From Helicoverpa zea (Eukaryota > Arthropoda > Insecta > Lepidoptera > Noctuidae), in the NCBI RefSeq assembly GCF_022581195.2, contig NC_061463.1, positions 3,410,001-3,474,000 of the forward strand: DNA of 64,000 bases. Direction: 5' to 3'. Below are positions 1 through 12,740 of this stretch, one piece after another. Each line of letters begins with the position of its first letter. Positions within the stretch are counted from its first letter, which is position 1. The notes beneath the pieces are model-generated. The model was given only the letters and a program-made list of their open reading frames with translations. It was not told where the DNA came from and made no database searches. Made by a program: the position numbers and the translations under genes.

Positions 1-3000
1 GGAAAGCCGAATAGAAACCATAGTTGGTGTTTAATGGCCCTTAAGGAAGACTCTATTAGTTGGTACGATGGTCCGGATTTATGGACCAATCTCTCATCTT
101 ATGTATGAAACATTGAGGGTATCTTGCGAGATAGGAAATGCTTTGGTACAATGTAAATAGCGTTTTTATCGACCAACCGGTTTTGCTTTATAAAGATGCC
201 GATAAAATGTTGCATGAGACCATATATTTTTATGCTCTAGATAAAATATTATATGGAGTATATAAATACGGAGTCTCAATTACTTATGCAGTGTAAATAC
301 TAAGTTGCAGTAAGGGAGTACGGTTTTATCTACTTCTAGATTACTTTAAAATGTAATCAGATTTCGAAATGAGATTGTCGAATTGTTAGTAATATTTAAA
401 AGGGGCAATCTATATAAGACTACTGATCTAAAGAGCCAGTCTTCTAACTACACAAGGTGACTGCAGGCTTCTAAAATCCTTTCATACAAAGGTCCAAGAA
501 AGAAACACTTTTATTTCAATCTTTCGACCCTCATAATAGCAGGACTCAATAATTGAATACGAATTAAAAAAAACGCTCTGACAATATTCTCTCAAGCCAC
601 TTGTAACATTTGGAGTTGCGGTTACTATTACTGAAACATTTTTAATACTACGGCATATAATATTATAATGTATAGCACACTGAATAAGTTCTAAAACAAT
701 AGCAACATATTTGGAACATCGGTTTGTAGCGGAATTTAATATGGCAGCATTGTGTGGTGTGAGTGACGGGGTGTCGTTGCAGTTTCGCATATATTACCGC
801 TTATAGAAACAAGCTGAAAGGGGTTGTGAAAGCTTATTATGAGAGAATTAACTATTTACATACTTTAAAAGGAAAGTGTTTATTTTGATGTTATAGAAAT
901 TATAATGTCAGTCGTTTTAATTTGATTACATTCTGGTCAGTTATTTTTTACCAGTTAAATGCTGTGGCACTTTTTATGCACTCCTACCCCAATAGCCATG
1001 CTATGGTTCTGTCCATAGAATCTCCATGACGCGCGTACCCGGCAGTTAAACCAGCTGGTGTATGATGGCGACAGACATTTATGTATCTGGCATCTGTAAG
1101 GCTGTCTAAAATATGGGAATACGCACCCATATTGACAACTTGACTCTGAAAATATGATGACAAAAGAGTCGATTATCTTCGGCATAACACTCTCGTAAAA
1201 AATGACATCCTCAAAAATCTCTCAAAGCCAACCCGCACGTACTTCCCCCACAAAACAACCCTTACACTCCCAATTACTCACAAATTTTACAATACATATA
1301 TTTTTTCATAATCGCCAAAATTCTAAAGGCTTGTCTACATAAACAAGCAGCGGAGCGTAGCACATTAGCCTCACGGGAGCGAGCGCGATTCATATTAATG
1401 TTAGCTATTAACCGAATGCACGATAAATTCCCCGGGGCGATAGAATAGCGATTTATTCGCGTATCGCTCGCGTTCCATGATATATCGCGCCCGCGTGTTC
1501 CTCTCGAACGCTGTTGTGATCACGGCTTTATACCGCGCGATTAGTGCTGGGTTAAGTTTGGGTCGTTCGAAAATGGCGGGTTCGAACAAATTGGGATGTT
1601 ATTTATTAATAGGCGTTTGGGCCGGAAAGGAAAGAGTGGGTATATAAAGAAAAAATAGTAACTTGGGCTCGCCAAACTGGCGCGGATGCGAGCTCGGAGA
1701 CTCTTTAGTCTTCTCTCGTCCACTCCTTTCATTCATGTCTAATAAATCATACCTTGAAATCGTAACTTCAGTGTCTGCCATATCAGTTTATATGAGGTGA
1801 AAGCACACGAAAACTTAAATCACAATGTCCCGTATGTAGATGACCGTCCATCTTTACCTACATCTAGGTACGAAACTATAGCTTCATCTATTCATATCTA
1901 CATACAGTTCTCAGTTCGGCAATCCCAGCTTAAAATGTAGTTCTAAAGTTTACCTCAACCGCTAAACTGCGACTGTAAATCTAAGAATAAAGCGTTGGGA
2001 ATTGTTTACCGAAGTAAAACTGGCAATCGCCACTTAGAACCACTATTTTCCGGTACATCTTTATACAATCGAAGCCAAGTCAATCTGTGTTATCCGTTCG
2101 GATCCCATTTATTTGCGTTAACGACTTAATAGCCACGCCGTTTAGGTTTCGATTCTTTTCTGGTAGTTCTACTGTTTTATGCGGGTGGGAAGGTAGCTTT
2201 GGATATGCTTGTTTGGAGATCTTCTTTTGTTTTGTAGATAATACAGTCTTTAGCTCTAATATGATAGGGACTGATGCACCCAAACATGCCCATCATCTAT
2301 CTGCTCCACATCTATTAGATAACTGTTTCGAAAAAAAAAACATTTGAATTGAGAACCTCCTCCTTTTTTGGAATTCAGATAAAAGAGCTATGGTTTTCTT
2401 GAACTTACCAGAAAAGTATCTTATGTCACTGTGCACTAAGAAGTAATTTGTGTTCCCAACTGATAATTACATACCTACATAGATTCAAATAGTTTTATTT
2501 TTTTATAATACCTGTCGTCATTGCCTTACAACCAAACCATAAACTAAATGAAAGAACAATCAAACCTGACTTCTTCTTTTCCTTATATTTTTCTCAGCGG
2601 CCTTTGAAGGCCACATCGCTTTGTTTCCCGCCTTTGTTCCTGTAGTGTTTATTTTTAACCTTTTTGTTTGACTCCTACCATTCATTAGGGGCATTTGTCG
2701 GACTTGAGAGTGACGGGAAGTTAAGAGTTATATAGTTTACTAGTTACGAGAGGTATTGAAGATACAATGTAGCTTCTAAATATTAGCTAGCTAAATATTT
2801 AAAAAAATGCAGCCGAAAGTTTATAGTTTTTAAAATATGATGACCAATTGGATCTCAAAAGCTTAGCAACAGGATAACACGGTACTTCTAAGTACTGACT
2901 TTTAAAAGTCTAAGCACCAATAAAAGAAATTGCAACCTTAACACAATCACACAGAATAGAAAATCGAACAACAGTCAGAGACAAACCAGTCATTCATAGA

Positions 3001-4470
3001 CTCCCATAGCTCGAACAACAATAACATATTGACTGCTCAGCTTGCTTCATTCAAGTACCTACGTGTATAGAAGGATTAGCTATTGTCTTCAAGCACTGTA
3101 GTAATCAATTTGCCTCGATTGGCTGATACAAGTCGTGTATCGCATTTAGATAGGTTCAAAGTGAAGCGGGATATTTTTTTTACTGAGGGTATGATTTTAG
3201 GGTTATTTTTGTGTTCATAAGTTTTTGCATAAAGATAATATTGAGTGTCTTAAAAATATCTGCGTGAAACTAAATATTTTAATCTAATTCTTTCGTCTTA
3301 TAAAGCAGAGGTTGGAATTAGGTACATCCGCTATATATATGCGATTCAAACTTTATGAAATGGTGAAAATAATACCATCAATCTTCTGGAACGCAATTCA
3401 AATATTTATTTATGGAACGCCCCAAAGATTAAACACAACAGAGGCGTCATTAATATTTCCATGGAATTTTCTGGGCGCGATACATTCGCTCGACTCGCAC
3501 TATAAAATTCAAAAGAAACTCCTTTCCGTTCGATCCAGATAGAAACCTGAAGGGGTACCCATTATCCATTTTTATCGTGTCTTCATACAATAGAACTCGA
3601 TATGAATAATGGCAGAACTATATGCGTCAGTGAGCTGAGATATAAATCTTTCAATAATCGATGTTGTTCCGATGTTTATTTATTGCATCGATACCGGAGT
3701 ATCGAGATCTCGGTGCGAGTACTTTTTCTCTGTGTAATAACAATGGGTGATTTATTGTTTCGTTGCCAGGTTAGGCTTTTGTTGTTGTTTTGATCTCTGG
3801 GAAGTTTGTACGAAGGATTGCGGTAGTGAAGTTGTAACTCTATATCGATACAAGACGATATCTCACTTTGCTTTACTGTTACCGTCAGTTAAAATTAGAT
3901 GCTATAACTTTTGATGGTGATGCAAATAACTTTTAGTCAAAGCTATCAATGAACGCTAAAAACAATGCTCTTATTTCGTCAATTTATTTAGTATTGTTAA
4001 ATCAATTTCATAAATATTTTGTGTGCCCACAATTATTAGATATGTCAATTATTTATTTTAATTACCTGGATTCCCCGAATAATTAAACTTTAATCACTAA
4101 CAATAGTTTGTTTCCATTACCGTGTTATAATGAAATGACAGCAACAATTTCGCGACTATCTAAATTGTGGACTGTGTGATAATTAATATGCCTATCAACT
4201 CGAAATAGTTTAAACAGCTTAAATGTAAATTCGCAGTCATTATAAAACATTTAGTTAAATATTTACTTAATGATGTATGACTTTTAGGATTGTTTCAATT
4301 TTACTGTGGATTATTCTGACTGCGAATATTGATAAATTATTGCAGTAGCACTAAGTTTTCAGTACCCTATTTTAAAACAAAAAACATATCACAACCTCAA
4401 AACTAAACCGACAAAAATTCGCAAAAATACGACAACCCCTCGCGTGCCAAACACCAATTCTTCTTGACAG
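1..4470 (+). other. Sequence upstream of first visible Lar exon: no gene seen
   Basis: This is AT-rich sequence with no supported coding exon or RNA gene. Open frames here are short, lack family signatures and are not joined by splice sites. It is probably the 5' intron of Lar, since the 4471 exon needs an upstream exon ending in phase 1, although part could be promoter-proximal. The only structured stretch I noticed is LTR-like, near 1590-1785. Confidence 0.5.
1590..1785 (+). repeat. Possible solo LTR remnant (weak)
   Basis: A TATA-like element (gtatataaag, about 1638-1647) is followed after about 95 bp by an AATAAA-type signal (taataaatc at 1740). A G+C-richer segment with pyrimidine-rich sequence lies between them. 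That order is what an LTR retroelement promoter, R and U5 would give. I could not find matching 5' and 3' borders, a target duplication or a primer-binding site, so the call is tentative. A local promoter is the alternative. Confidence 0.22.
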
Positions 4471-4605
4471 ACGAAGAAGAAGATACGGAACCGCCAGAAG
4501 TGTATGTGACAGAAGAAATCGAAGAAGCTCCTCTGCCCCCGATCCTGGCGCCGCAAATGCCCACCGTGAATGACACTGGCAATATTTATATACGATATCT
4601 GACAC
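4471..4605 (+). CDS. Lar: Lar, N-terminal acidic exon ahead of Ig domain 1 (inferred)
   Basis: This 135-bp open exon is bounded by ttcttgacag and a strong donor, gtaagt, at 4606. It has phase 1 at both ends. It encodes about 45 residues starting near DEEEDTEPPEVYVTEEIEE, with 11 acidic residues in the first 24. A proline stretch (APLPPILAPQ) follows, then an N-glycosylation sequon (NDT) and YIRYLT. The in-frame stop at 4404 and the lack of any other AG between it and 4470 leave this acceptor as the only one. The last base, c, joins the 'at' opening the 7915 exon to make His, giving YIRYLT-HPPEI with no frame conflict. That agreement is the main evidence that it belongs to Lar. The fly Lar I recall goes almost straight from signal peptide to HPPEI, so the segment is extra or lineage-specific. 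The polypyrimidine tract is short, so a cryptic exon or another gene remains possible. Confidence 0.6.
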
Positions 4606-7600
4606 GTAAGTTTGTTTTAACACTCTTCTGTTGCAGGTGCAATGATTCTTCTGCGGCGGAGAAGTGATGATTGTACGTCGTGTCGAACGCTGCTCAATTT
4701 GAATGTGTTATCTTTTTGTGTTAGGATTTTTCTGTGTGGTGTGTTTCAGGTAAAATTCATTTTTTTTCAAATTCTGAAGTAATTTCCGGCATAATTGTTG
4801 AAATCCACACCTTCCTTGAAGCAAGTAGCAGTTATTCACAATTTCAGCGCCCAAATAGAATTATGCAAATGAACGCCCCGCTGTACAGTTCAATATAATA
4901 AATTTCATACAGTTTAAATCGCAATACACTTCTATTCGACCCGCAAAACGGGTTATATCCGGAAACGTCCAGATTATTGTCATAAATTGCCTATGCGGAT
5001 ATATGCGACCGAACGGCGTATGCACATTTCGATTAACTCTATTGGGGAACGTAATGAAATGCCCCAGTACAATAAAATTAAATCCGACGATGTCATAAAT
5101 TGATTACTACGATGTAAAGCGTAATAATTTGAAATATAAAAAATTTCGTTACTCGCTTTGTTTTAAATGGGCTCTGTTATTGGATTTGTATTGTTATGTT
5201 CAATAGCAATTTAATGGAATGAAAACATAAAGCAGACAATCAATTTCGGGGGTAGCTTAATGTGACCGAAACTCGACTTAATTATAACGTGAAAAGGACC
5301 ATGTGGAACCACAACAAAACAACAGGCCACAGACACGATTTTTTCTAAATAACACCAAACTTTTTCAAAAATCGAACACTTAAAACAAAAGACTACACAT
5401 CAGCACTTTAAAATCTACATTCTAAATAGTGTTGGGCACCTCGTTACTCGCTGTTTGGTGTCACGGCAAACGAGCATCGCTGACTCGCCAACCAGGAATT
5501 ATCGAATCGCAAGTGCTATCATAAAGCAATCGAGATGGCAACGACACGATTTCGTTCAGCTGAATAATGAATACTTGATAATAATTAATCGCAATATTTC
5601 TCTTTATTGTTCGAGTTTCACGTTTGCGCGAACTTTGTGACGTCATTGCTACATAATTGGTATCAACCGGTGAGCGAGCGATGATTGATGGGCGTTTATG
5701 AACCTTTTTTAAACATTAGACGCATTAACAGTAATGAAGGAAGGGATTTGCAAACCCTTTTTTAATGTTCGCCAATTTTAAAATGAATTCATATTTTTTG
5801 GCGAAAATGGTTTGATTGAAGGTCCTTTACTTTCTTTTATAATTATGTATGTATATAGCCAATGCTATGATATTAATAAAGCATGAAAAGATAATTGTAA
5901 AAGCTTGATTATCAACATTCAAACTTTGAATATCTCCCATAATTGCATTCAAAATAAATCTGATATGTTGACGGCGTATCAAATTATCGTTAATTCCATA
6001 CAGTGGCGTCTAGACTCTTAATTTAATCCGCTTAGGGTTGGCGCGAATAGCCGGTCTAAAAAATGGCCGAGTTTTTTCTGAATGCGTGCGTCGGCACGTT
6101 CCGTTGCGCGTTTCAATCCTGCTCACATATAAAACGTGATCATTCACCTCTGCCGTCGAGTATAAACATATCGGTCATAGTATTCCCTGACGCGTAGGGA
6201 CGTGATTCTAAAGCTAATATTTGAATAGGCGAGGTGGGCTGGATTATAGCTAATGTGACGCCTGCAAAATGCTCTCCAAGCGTCGAGTTGGATTATAAAC
6301 GTTTAAATGTGTTTGTTGAGATTTCGCTTATTGGCACTAATTTACGGAATTATGTTTGTAACTTCAGAAATGTCATTTTTCAAAGCGTTAATTACGTTTT
6401 GCGTCACAAATACTGCAATTTGCATTTCATCCTTAACTGAAGCATAAAACAGATAGTTACTAAGTGTAACATAAAAAACGATTAAAAAAGCACCATATTT
6501 GTGACCAGACAAGTAATAAGCCGTAAAAATGTTTTTAATTATCTCTCTTAATTGGACATTGAATGTGTGACCATTAAGTGTGGCAGCGGGTGCCGTACGC
6601 GTGAATTTAGATGGCGTTTTATTTGCTCCACAAACCCAGGATTGTTCACTGTTTAAAAGAAATAAACCGGGATTTATTTTTAAGAAAAGTTCCAAGTGAA
6701 AATAAATAGTTTTCTGTCGTAGTGAACGAAGAAATGCAATGATAAATAGAAATTACGAGTATACTTATATTGTGTGCTCGTAGTTGTTCTAATTCGCTCA
6801 AACCTCACCCTGCAAGCTAGCCCCGTTTATTCAGTATGAATTGTGTCATATCTCCCTTCATCCCCCCATATCGCCCGCAAACCGATCTACTTTTTTGATT
6901 TCTCTAATCTAAGCCCCTCCGTGGTGTCCGTTCTATGAATATATTAACTCCCGTGTGTGAAACTTCTCGTAAAAAATACGTCACTCGTTACGTTTATTAA
7001 TGTCGCATCGATCGTATCGCTCGGGGGACGATACGCGAACTAAATGGAATTTCATTTTCTAGTTCAGAAATCAAACGCTCCCGCGGCGTTGGTCCAATGT
7101 TCTTTTCAAGATGGTCCCTCTAGATAGGTGTTTCTATTCCGGCCCGTTGAGCAGCACGGAATAGTACGTGTACATAATTGTTTCGTTGCTGAACTCGCAT
7201 TTTTCGACAAGATAATACCATTAATCTCGTTCCGAATAATGAAAATGTACCGCGAGACTCAGTGCTCTTCCTGTGTAATTTTGTGGAAAACAATTCAGTA
7301 GAATTGTCTCCGTGTGTCGTGAGTGCCGGGAACTTGGCGACAACTTTCAGCGACTCTTCGTTCAAGAAATTAAATTTATCTGTCGCAACTGTTTAGAGTG
7401 GGTTACGTCCAGAAACTCGTAGTTGCAAATTGGATCTGAATAGGAGTCGTCTTAGCACTGTTTAAGATTTGTGAGATTTTTATTTGCGGTTAGTATTCGG
7501 GTGTGTTTGACATGGTCTCGCCATTCACTTCTTATTATCCTCGCATGGAACGTCCGCTGCCCGACCTTAGGGAAATCAGAATTTCGCAGTGTAATGTCAT

Positions 7601-7914
7601 AGTGCTCGTGGTTTGCAAATAGTACAATGGCGCTCAGGTACCCATTTTCCCCGGAAACTTTATTTATAGTCAGTTTTTAAGAATTTAATATCAGCCGACA
7701 AAGCACCACACAGAAAATAATAGTTGAATGTCATTCATAATTGAGTTTAATCTGTTTATGTTTATTATGTTGTACTTACGAATTCCTTTGTTATTTTAAC
7801 ATTTATGAAATATTTTATTTTAATGAAACTATAATGCAACTAATTAAATACATTCACCGTGTATTAGAAAACCGATCTTATGCCCTACTACATAAAGTCC
7901 TTAATCCTCCACAG
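4606..7914 (+). other. Lar intron between acidic exon and Ig1: nothing else seen
   Basis: This 3.3-kb intron has donor gtaagt and acceptor ccacag. I saw no coding frame, tRNA-like structure or clear transposon in it. Confidence 0.6.
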
Positions 7915-8046
7915 ATCCGCCCGAGATTACCATTCGTCCCCGGAATCTGCAAGTCCGGGCTAACGGTATTGCTGCATTCTACTGCGCCGCGAGAGGAGAC
8001 CCCATACCCAATATCCAGTGGAGAAAGAACGGCAAACGAGTTTCTA
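7915..8046 (+). CDS. Lar: Lar receptor tyrosine phosphatase, Ig domain 1, first half
   Basis: This exon encodes the start of the first extracellular immunoglobulin domain of Lar, a neuronal cell-surface receptor phosphatase that binds heparan sulfate proteoglycans. The acceptor is cctccacag and the donor is gtaagt. The exon is 132 bp, phase 1-1. The translation runs PPEITIRPRNLQVRANG, then FYCAARGDPIPNIQWRKNGK and RVS. It holds the first Ig cysteine (FYC), the core tryptophan (IQW) and the basic RKNGKR loop that binds heparan sulfate in this family. The match to the fly Lar Ig1 I remember (HPPEI, FYCAARGDP, WRKNGKKVS) is close and contiguous. The exon is joined to the 17009 exon by a split Ser codon. 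A SINE lies 42-64 bp beyond its donor. Confidence 0.95.
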
Positions 8047-8088
8047 GTAAGTATCCATAACATACGCTATTTGATAATAACCTAGGAT

Positions 8089-8504
8089 TGCAGCCTTGTG
8101 TGTTAGAAGTCGTGGTGGCTTAGTGGGTAAAGGACCAACCTCAAGTATGAGGGCACGGGTTCGATCCCAGGTCAGGCAAGTACCAATGCAACTTTTCTAA
8201 GTTTGTATGTACTTTCTAAGTATATCTTAGACACCATTGACTGTGTTTCGGATGGCACGTTAAACTGTAGGTCCCGGCTGTCAGTGAACATCCTTGGCAG
8301 TCGTTACGGGTAGTCAGAAGCCAGAAAGTCTGACACCAGTCTAACCAAAGGGTATCGGGTTGCCCGGGTTACTGGGTTGAGGAGGTCAGATAGGCAGTCG
8401 CTTCTTGTAAAGCACTGGTACTCAGCTGAATCCGGTTAGACTGGAAGCCGACCCCAACATGATTGGGAAAAGGCTCGGAGGATGCAGCCTTGTGTGTTAG
8501 AAGT
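8089..8504 (+). repeat. tRNA-derived SINE, type A, with 22-bp target duplication
   Basis: The SINE body is 8111-8482. The head has a tRNA-like box A (tggcttagtgggtaaagg, from 8117) and box B (gggttcgatcc, 8157-8167). The tail ends ccccaacatgattgggaaaa, then ggctcggaggat. The flanks 8089-8110 and 8483-8504 are identical over 22 bp, a perfect target-site duplication. This marks a fairly recent insertion on the same strand as Lar, 42 bp after an exon donor. The family is one I associate with Lepidoptera. Confidence 0.9.
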
Positions 8505-11500
8505 TCGGGATAGATGCTTTTTTGCCACGAAGGGGTCAGATTAAAAACGGGAAATTTCAACGACGTATATTACAACACTTAAGGTAAATAAATAATATTT
8601 TCTGAACGAAAACAACAACTGCTGTGTTGAGCTCAACACAAACCAATCTTGAACAACAAAAAACTCTGAACCAAACAATTTATGTACAAATATCAAAACT
8701 CCTAAAGAAAGCGCAAACAGCCACCCAAACTCCAAACAGACCCGAAGAAAAATCCCGATCACAAATCCAAACTACAGTACATTACTTCCACTATTTTTAT
8801 CCATGATTGAAATGTAAAGCCACGTTTTTATCCCATAAATATCTAGCCCGGTAATGACGTCTATAAGCCGTGGGCAATGACGTGAAAAAACGTATCGTTG
8901 GCTACGCACGCGAACCCCCCGCACCTGGGCCCCTGGGTGAAAATGAACCCTCTAAATAGTTTCATCGGTTCCTATGAAAAATGTAATCGTACCTCATTGG
9001 TGGGAGCCAGCGACCATAAAAGAGTAATGGCCGTCTTCACGCCTACCGGTCTCATTCCATATTCAACGTTATCAAAGTTACTTACGATTTGTCCAACTGT
9101 CGACGCGTGCGATCCATCAAATGTTTTCGGTTTCCTCACGATTTTTGCGGATTCCATCGAGGCGGGGATTGTTTTGTTTACTTGTATTTTCTTTGGTTAT
9201 AGTTTTTTTTTGTGTTTGTTTAGTTGTTCTTTTTTTGAAGTGGTCTTCAATAATTCTGATATTGTAAAGCGTGATGTTCGTCTACTGCTTATAGGTCTAA
9301 TTCAATCTCAGTATTTCATATACTTTTAAATAGTTTACCCAGAGTCTAAGTCAAGACAATTTGCTTAGTAAATATGAAAATTTCCTATGCAAGCTAAAAG
9401 AGATTATCTTCTAAAAGGAATATAAATACAATACATTTCCTCTTAAAATATTGCTTCCAAAAATAAATAAGTAACAGGAAAACCCAATATACTTTATTTG
9501 GTTTTCCTTAAGTTATTGTCTATTGGATAGTTTGACACTTTCGCACGTGACTTTTTATACACTACGCCAGTTACTTTTACGCATTTTTGATAGCGTCAGG
9601 GGACTATAAGATAAGCAGTAATAAACGGATCCACCATACGATGAATATTTTACCAGTAGATGGCACGGTTTTTTGCAATAGATCTGTATGTTACTAAGCC
9701 AAATGAAAAATAAATTATTGATATTGAATCAAATGCAAAAACGTCACTAAAAAAATTCAACCGTGCACAGCCCATTATTAAAGCGTTTGACGAAGCATAC
9801 CAATTTCTTATTTAATTATAGCCACAAAGTTCCTAAGTCGACGTTTAACTCCCGCCAACTTTGACAGGTTTCTATCCGTAAGTAATGGCTTTGGAAGAGC
9901 GTTAAAAGAATTTTATTTCAAAAATCGAATCTGCATTCCATAAAATTCTAATTTCACTGACAGTGGTGGTACTAAATTCGCTGATAGCTGTGCCTGGTCG
10001 ACCGTTTGCCTCGGGCGAAATACTTTTTTGTGACTGTAAAACTATGACTGGAAATAGGCCTGTTTATTTTATCTCTAATAGCGTGTAGGTCCCCGAATTT
10101 TATTTTTGTACTGGCCTAGTTTTTTGAAAATTGTGAAGTAAATTAATCAAACGTATAAGTAGTCAGTAGGAGCTATAGTTAAACACAAGGGTCCTTTTAA
10201 ATACGCTCTTAATAATAACATATGTTAAAATCGACGGCTGTACCCAACACCAAACCTTTCTATAAAAACCCCGTTTTTATTTCCACCAATTTACCCCAAC
10301 CGAAAACAATTTCAAAAGAAAACCACCTATAAATGGTTTAGCCGCCATTTTTCGGGTACATGCGGCAAACAATTTGAACGTAACGTTTCCGACAAACTGA
10401 GCAATAAAAGCGACGACGGGGCAAAGTCAGGGCGCGCGTCACACGCTAGATTGACAATCACGAGTCGCGTCGACGTGTTGGGCAGCCATGATGGATGATG
10501 CGTCCCCACCAAAGATAGGGATGTGCCGTGATACTAAGCAGGGAACGTAAGCCTTATGATCTTTGCTTGCTGGATTTGACTTGACAATTGACGTGTAAGT
10601 GAATTTTTATCGTTTTTTTTTTCTTTTCATTAATTCAAGGATTTTTTGTTTAATCTGTGTGAGGTGGGAAAGACTGTAGTATTAAATTAACGACCACTAT
10701 ACAATTAAGGTTATTTTGGATAGAGAGAATTGTAAGACTTAAGAAGCTCGAGTAGCTTAGTATTCGTACGCTTGAAAGGATTGTAGCTATGCTTTTTTTC
10801 TTGTAATTTTATTTAACGAAATAATACTGAACTAGATTGTTTTAAAACCTTACGCTCCCTTTCCTAATATGCGCTATCCTCGTAGCATTTGCTAACATTT
10901 AAACTTCGTTTTCTATAAACTTCATCCGATACCATGTTTATTTGACAAGCTACAGCTAGAGTTGCCTATGCACTGAGCCGCCTAAAAACATACTGGAATT
11001 TTTGCATGGAAAGGCAGAAAACCCGGGGTATATAATCTATATACCATAGATAAGTATGGTACGGTACATTTTCCATCAAAATATGTGAGCCATTTGTCCA
11101 AGAACTAAAAAGTGTTACCGCAATGTCTTGTTTTTGGTGGATTGTATTTTGTTTTAGTGGTACCTAAATGACTATATTTATTCTTAGTCGTAGGCGCGTT
11201 TAACTGTGTTCGTATTGATTTCTGTCGCCTACACGTTGAGATAATGAGATGGCTATTTTTATCCAGATATTATGACTATATTATCGATATTGTTGTTACA
11301 TGAACTTTTAGACCAAAACATTATACAGTATTTTCCTGTCCTGCTCCCCAAATTATTTGAGGAGGGCGCAATATGGTTCCGATTCTATTCCTATGTGTCA
11401 GCCGTCTTTCTGATATCCACTACATTCTTTTTCACCTTCATGTTATCTTTCAGGCAATCGGTCCATCTAGGCATAAATATAGAATTACTTCAACTTGGCT

Positions 11501-12715
11501 CAGTATTTTGAGTTGTAGCTGAAATAAGCTTATCAATTCTATAGCTGCTATTACCAGTTACAATAGCTCTCAAACATTTAATTATTTCATATCCAACCCG
11601 ACCTATAAAGATAAAGGATGTTTCATATTTCAAGAGCCACCACTATTATACAGATTTTCAGTTACTTACCACCAGACCACCCCTTCTGTAATATTCTGAC
11701 CACGTGTGTCTGATATTGCTTTACGACTGTTATATTTTTTATTACCAACCCTAGATCCTGTACGAGAGAACGCATAGGGCTGTACACGTGTCGGTACTCG
11801 AATGTCGATAAACAACTTGACTATCGACTAAGAAGTTTTTTTTTATAACACGTTCTCGTTTTGCTCGAGTGTGTGTTGATTTTTTGAGGGTAATGGTACC
11901 GTAGAAAGTTGTGCGATTTGAAAGTATATTTTCGATGTGTGCCTTATGATCTAGATTGCACAAAAATTAAACATTTAAAATATCTAGAAGAAGCAAAATT
12001 TTAATCTTTCATTAATTCTCGCTCCACAGGTGACGTAGTTTTTTAATAAAATAATAATTCATCATTCTTCATCATAATTCATTCGTCTTTGCCCCAAATG
12101 GATTGTCTCATCAGTTTTCAGTAATTTGAAAACTATAAGTACTTTGAGACAAAATCCTAGTTAAAAAAAGTATGTTTACTTCGTAAAAAAGCTGTCTCAA
12201 TAATTTTAGTGAATACATATTAATGAAACTAGCTGTGCAACAGATGTCTTCATAACACAATACTATCACATACTTCAGTAGATATTAGTATGTACTGTCA
12301 CATCACTACCTTCCATACACACACAAGCACCTATATTGTGTTTTGAAGCGGTCGCACGGATTTTACTGTGTATTTTTATTACGTTTCATTTATATGTTGT
12401 CTCGGGGAACAGAACTGTGTTCGGAATTTCAAGTACTCCAGTTCTGTCAAGTATGTGCTTATGACTCGCTTGATTGGTTGAATAATACATCGATTTATAT
12501 TTCAGTATCGATATATCGATAAGTCTAGGGATGTAGCGAATGTCAAACATTTGCTATCGTGAGTGACAGGTGACTCGCTAGATATGTGCGTGATTGATGC
12601 TCTAGTACAGAATGTATGAGTACTTTTTTGGAGTGATGTAGTGGCTTTTAAAGGATACAGAGAATGTTAAGGAAAAAAATCTATTTGTTATGTGTCTGAC
12701 AGTTGTATGTAATAT

Positions 12716-12740
12716 TATTTATTTATTTATTTATTTATTA
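12716..12740. repeat. (TTTA)n microsatellite, LINE tail
   Basis: Tandem ttta units form the 3' tail of the minus-strand LINE remnant. Confidence 0.8.

Noticed and set aside
4372..4623. 83-codon minus-strand frame over the acidic exon
   Set aside because: It is the complement of the splice-bounded plus-strand exon, has no motif, and its strand disagrees with the matching splice phases.
8111..8185. tRNA gene on the plus strand
   Set aside because: Box A and box B are present but no cloverleaf forms, and the sequence continues into a SINE body with its own target duplication.
8898..9329. 143-codon open frame on the plus strand
   Set aside because: There is no conserved motif, no start ATG at its head and no splice context. 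The second half is Phe/Leu-rich from T-rich intron sequence.
12480..12540. Cluster of atcgat motifs as a DREF-type promoter
   Set aside because: Similar motifs occur at random in this AT-rich intron and no exon or start is nearby.
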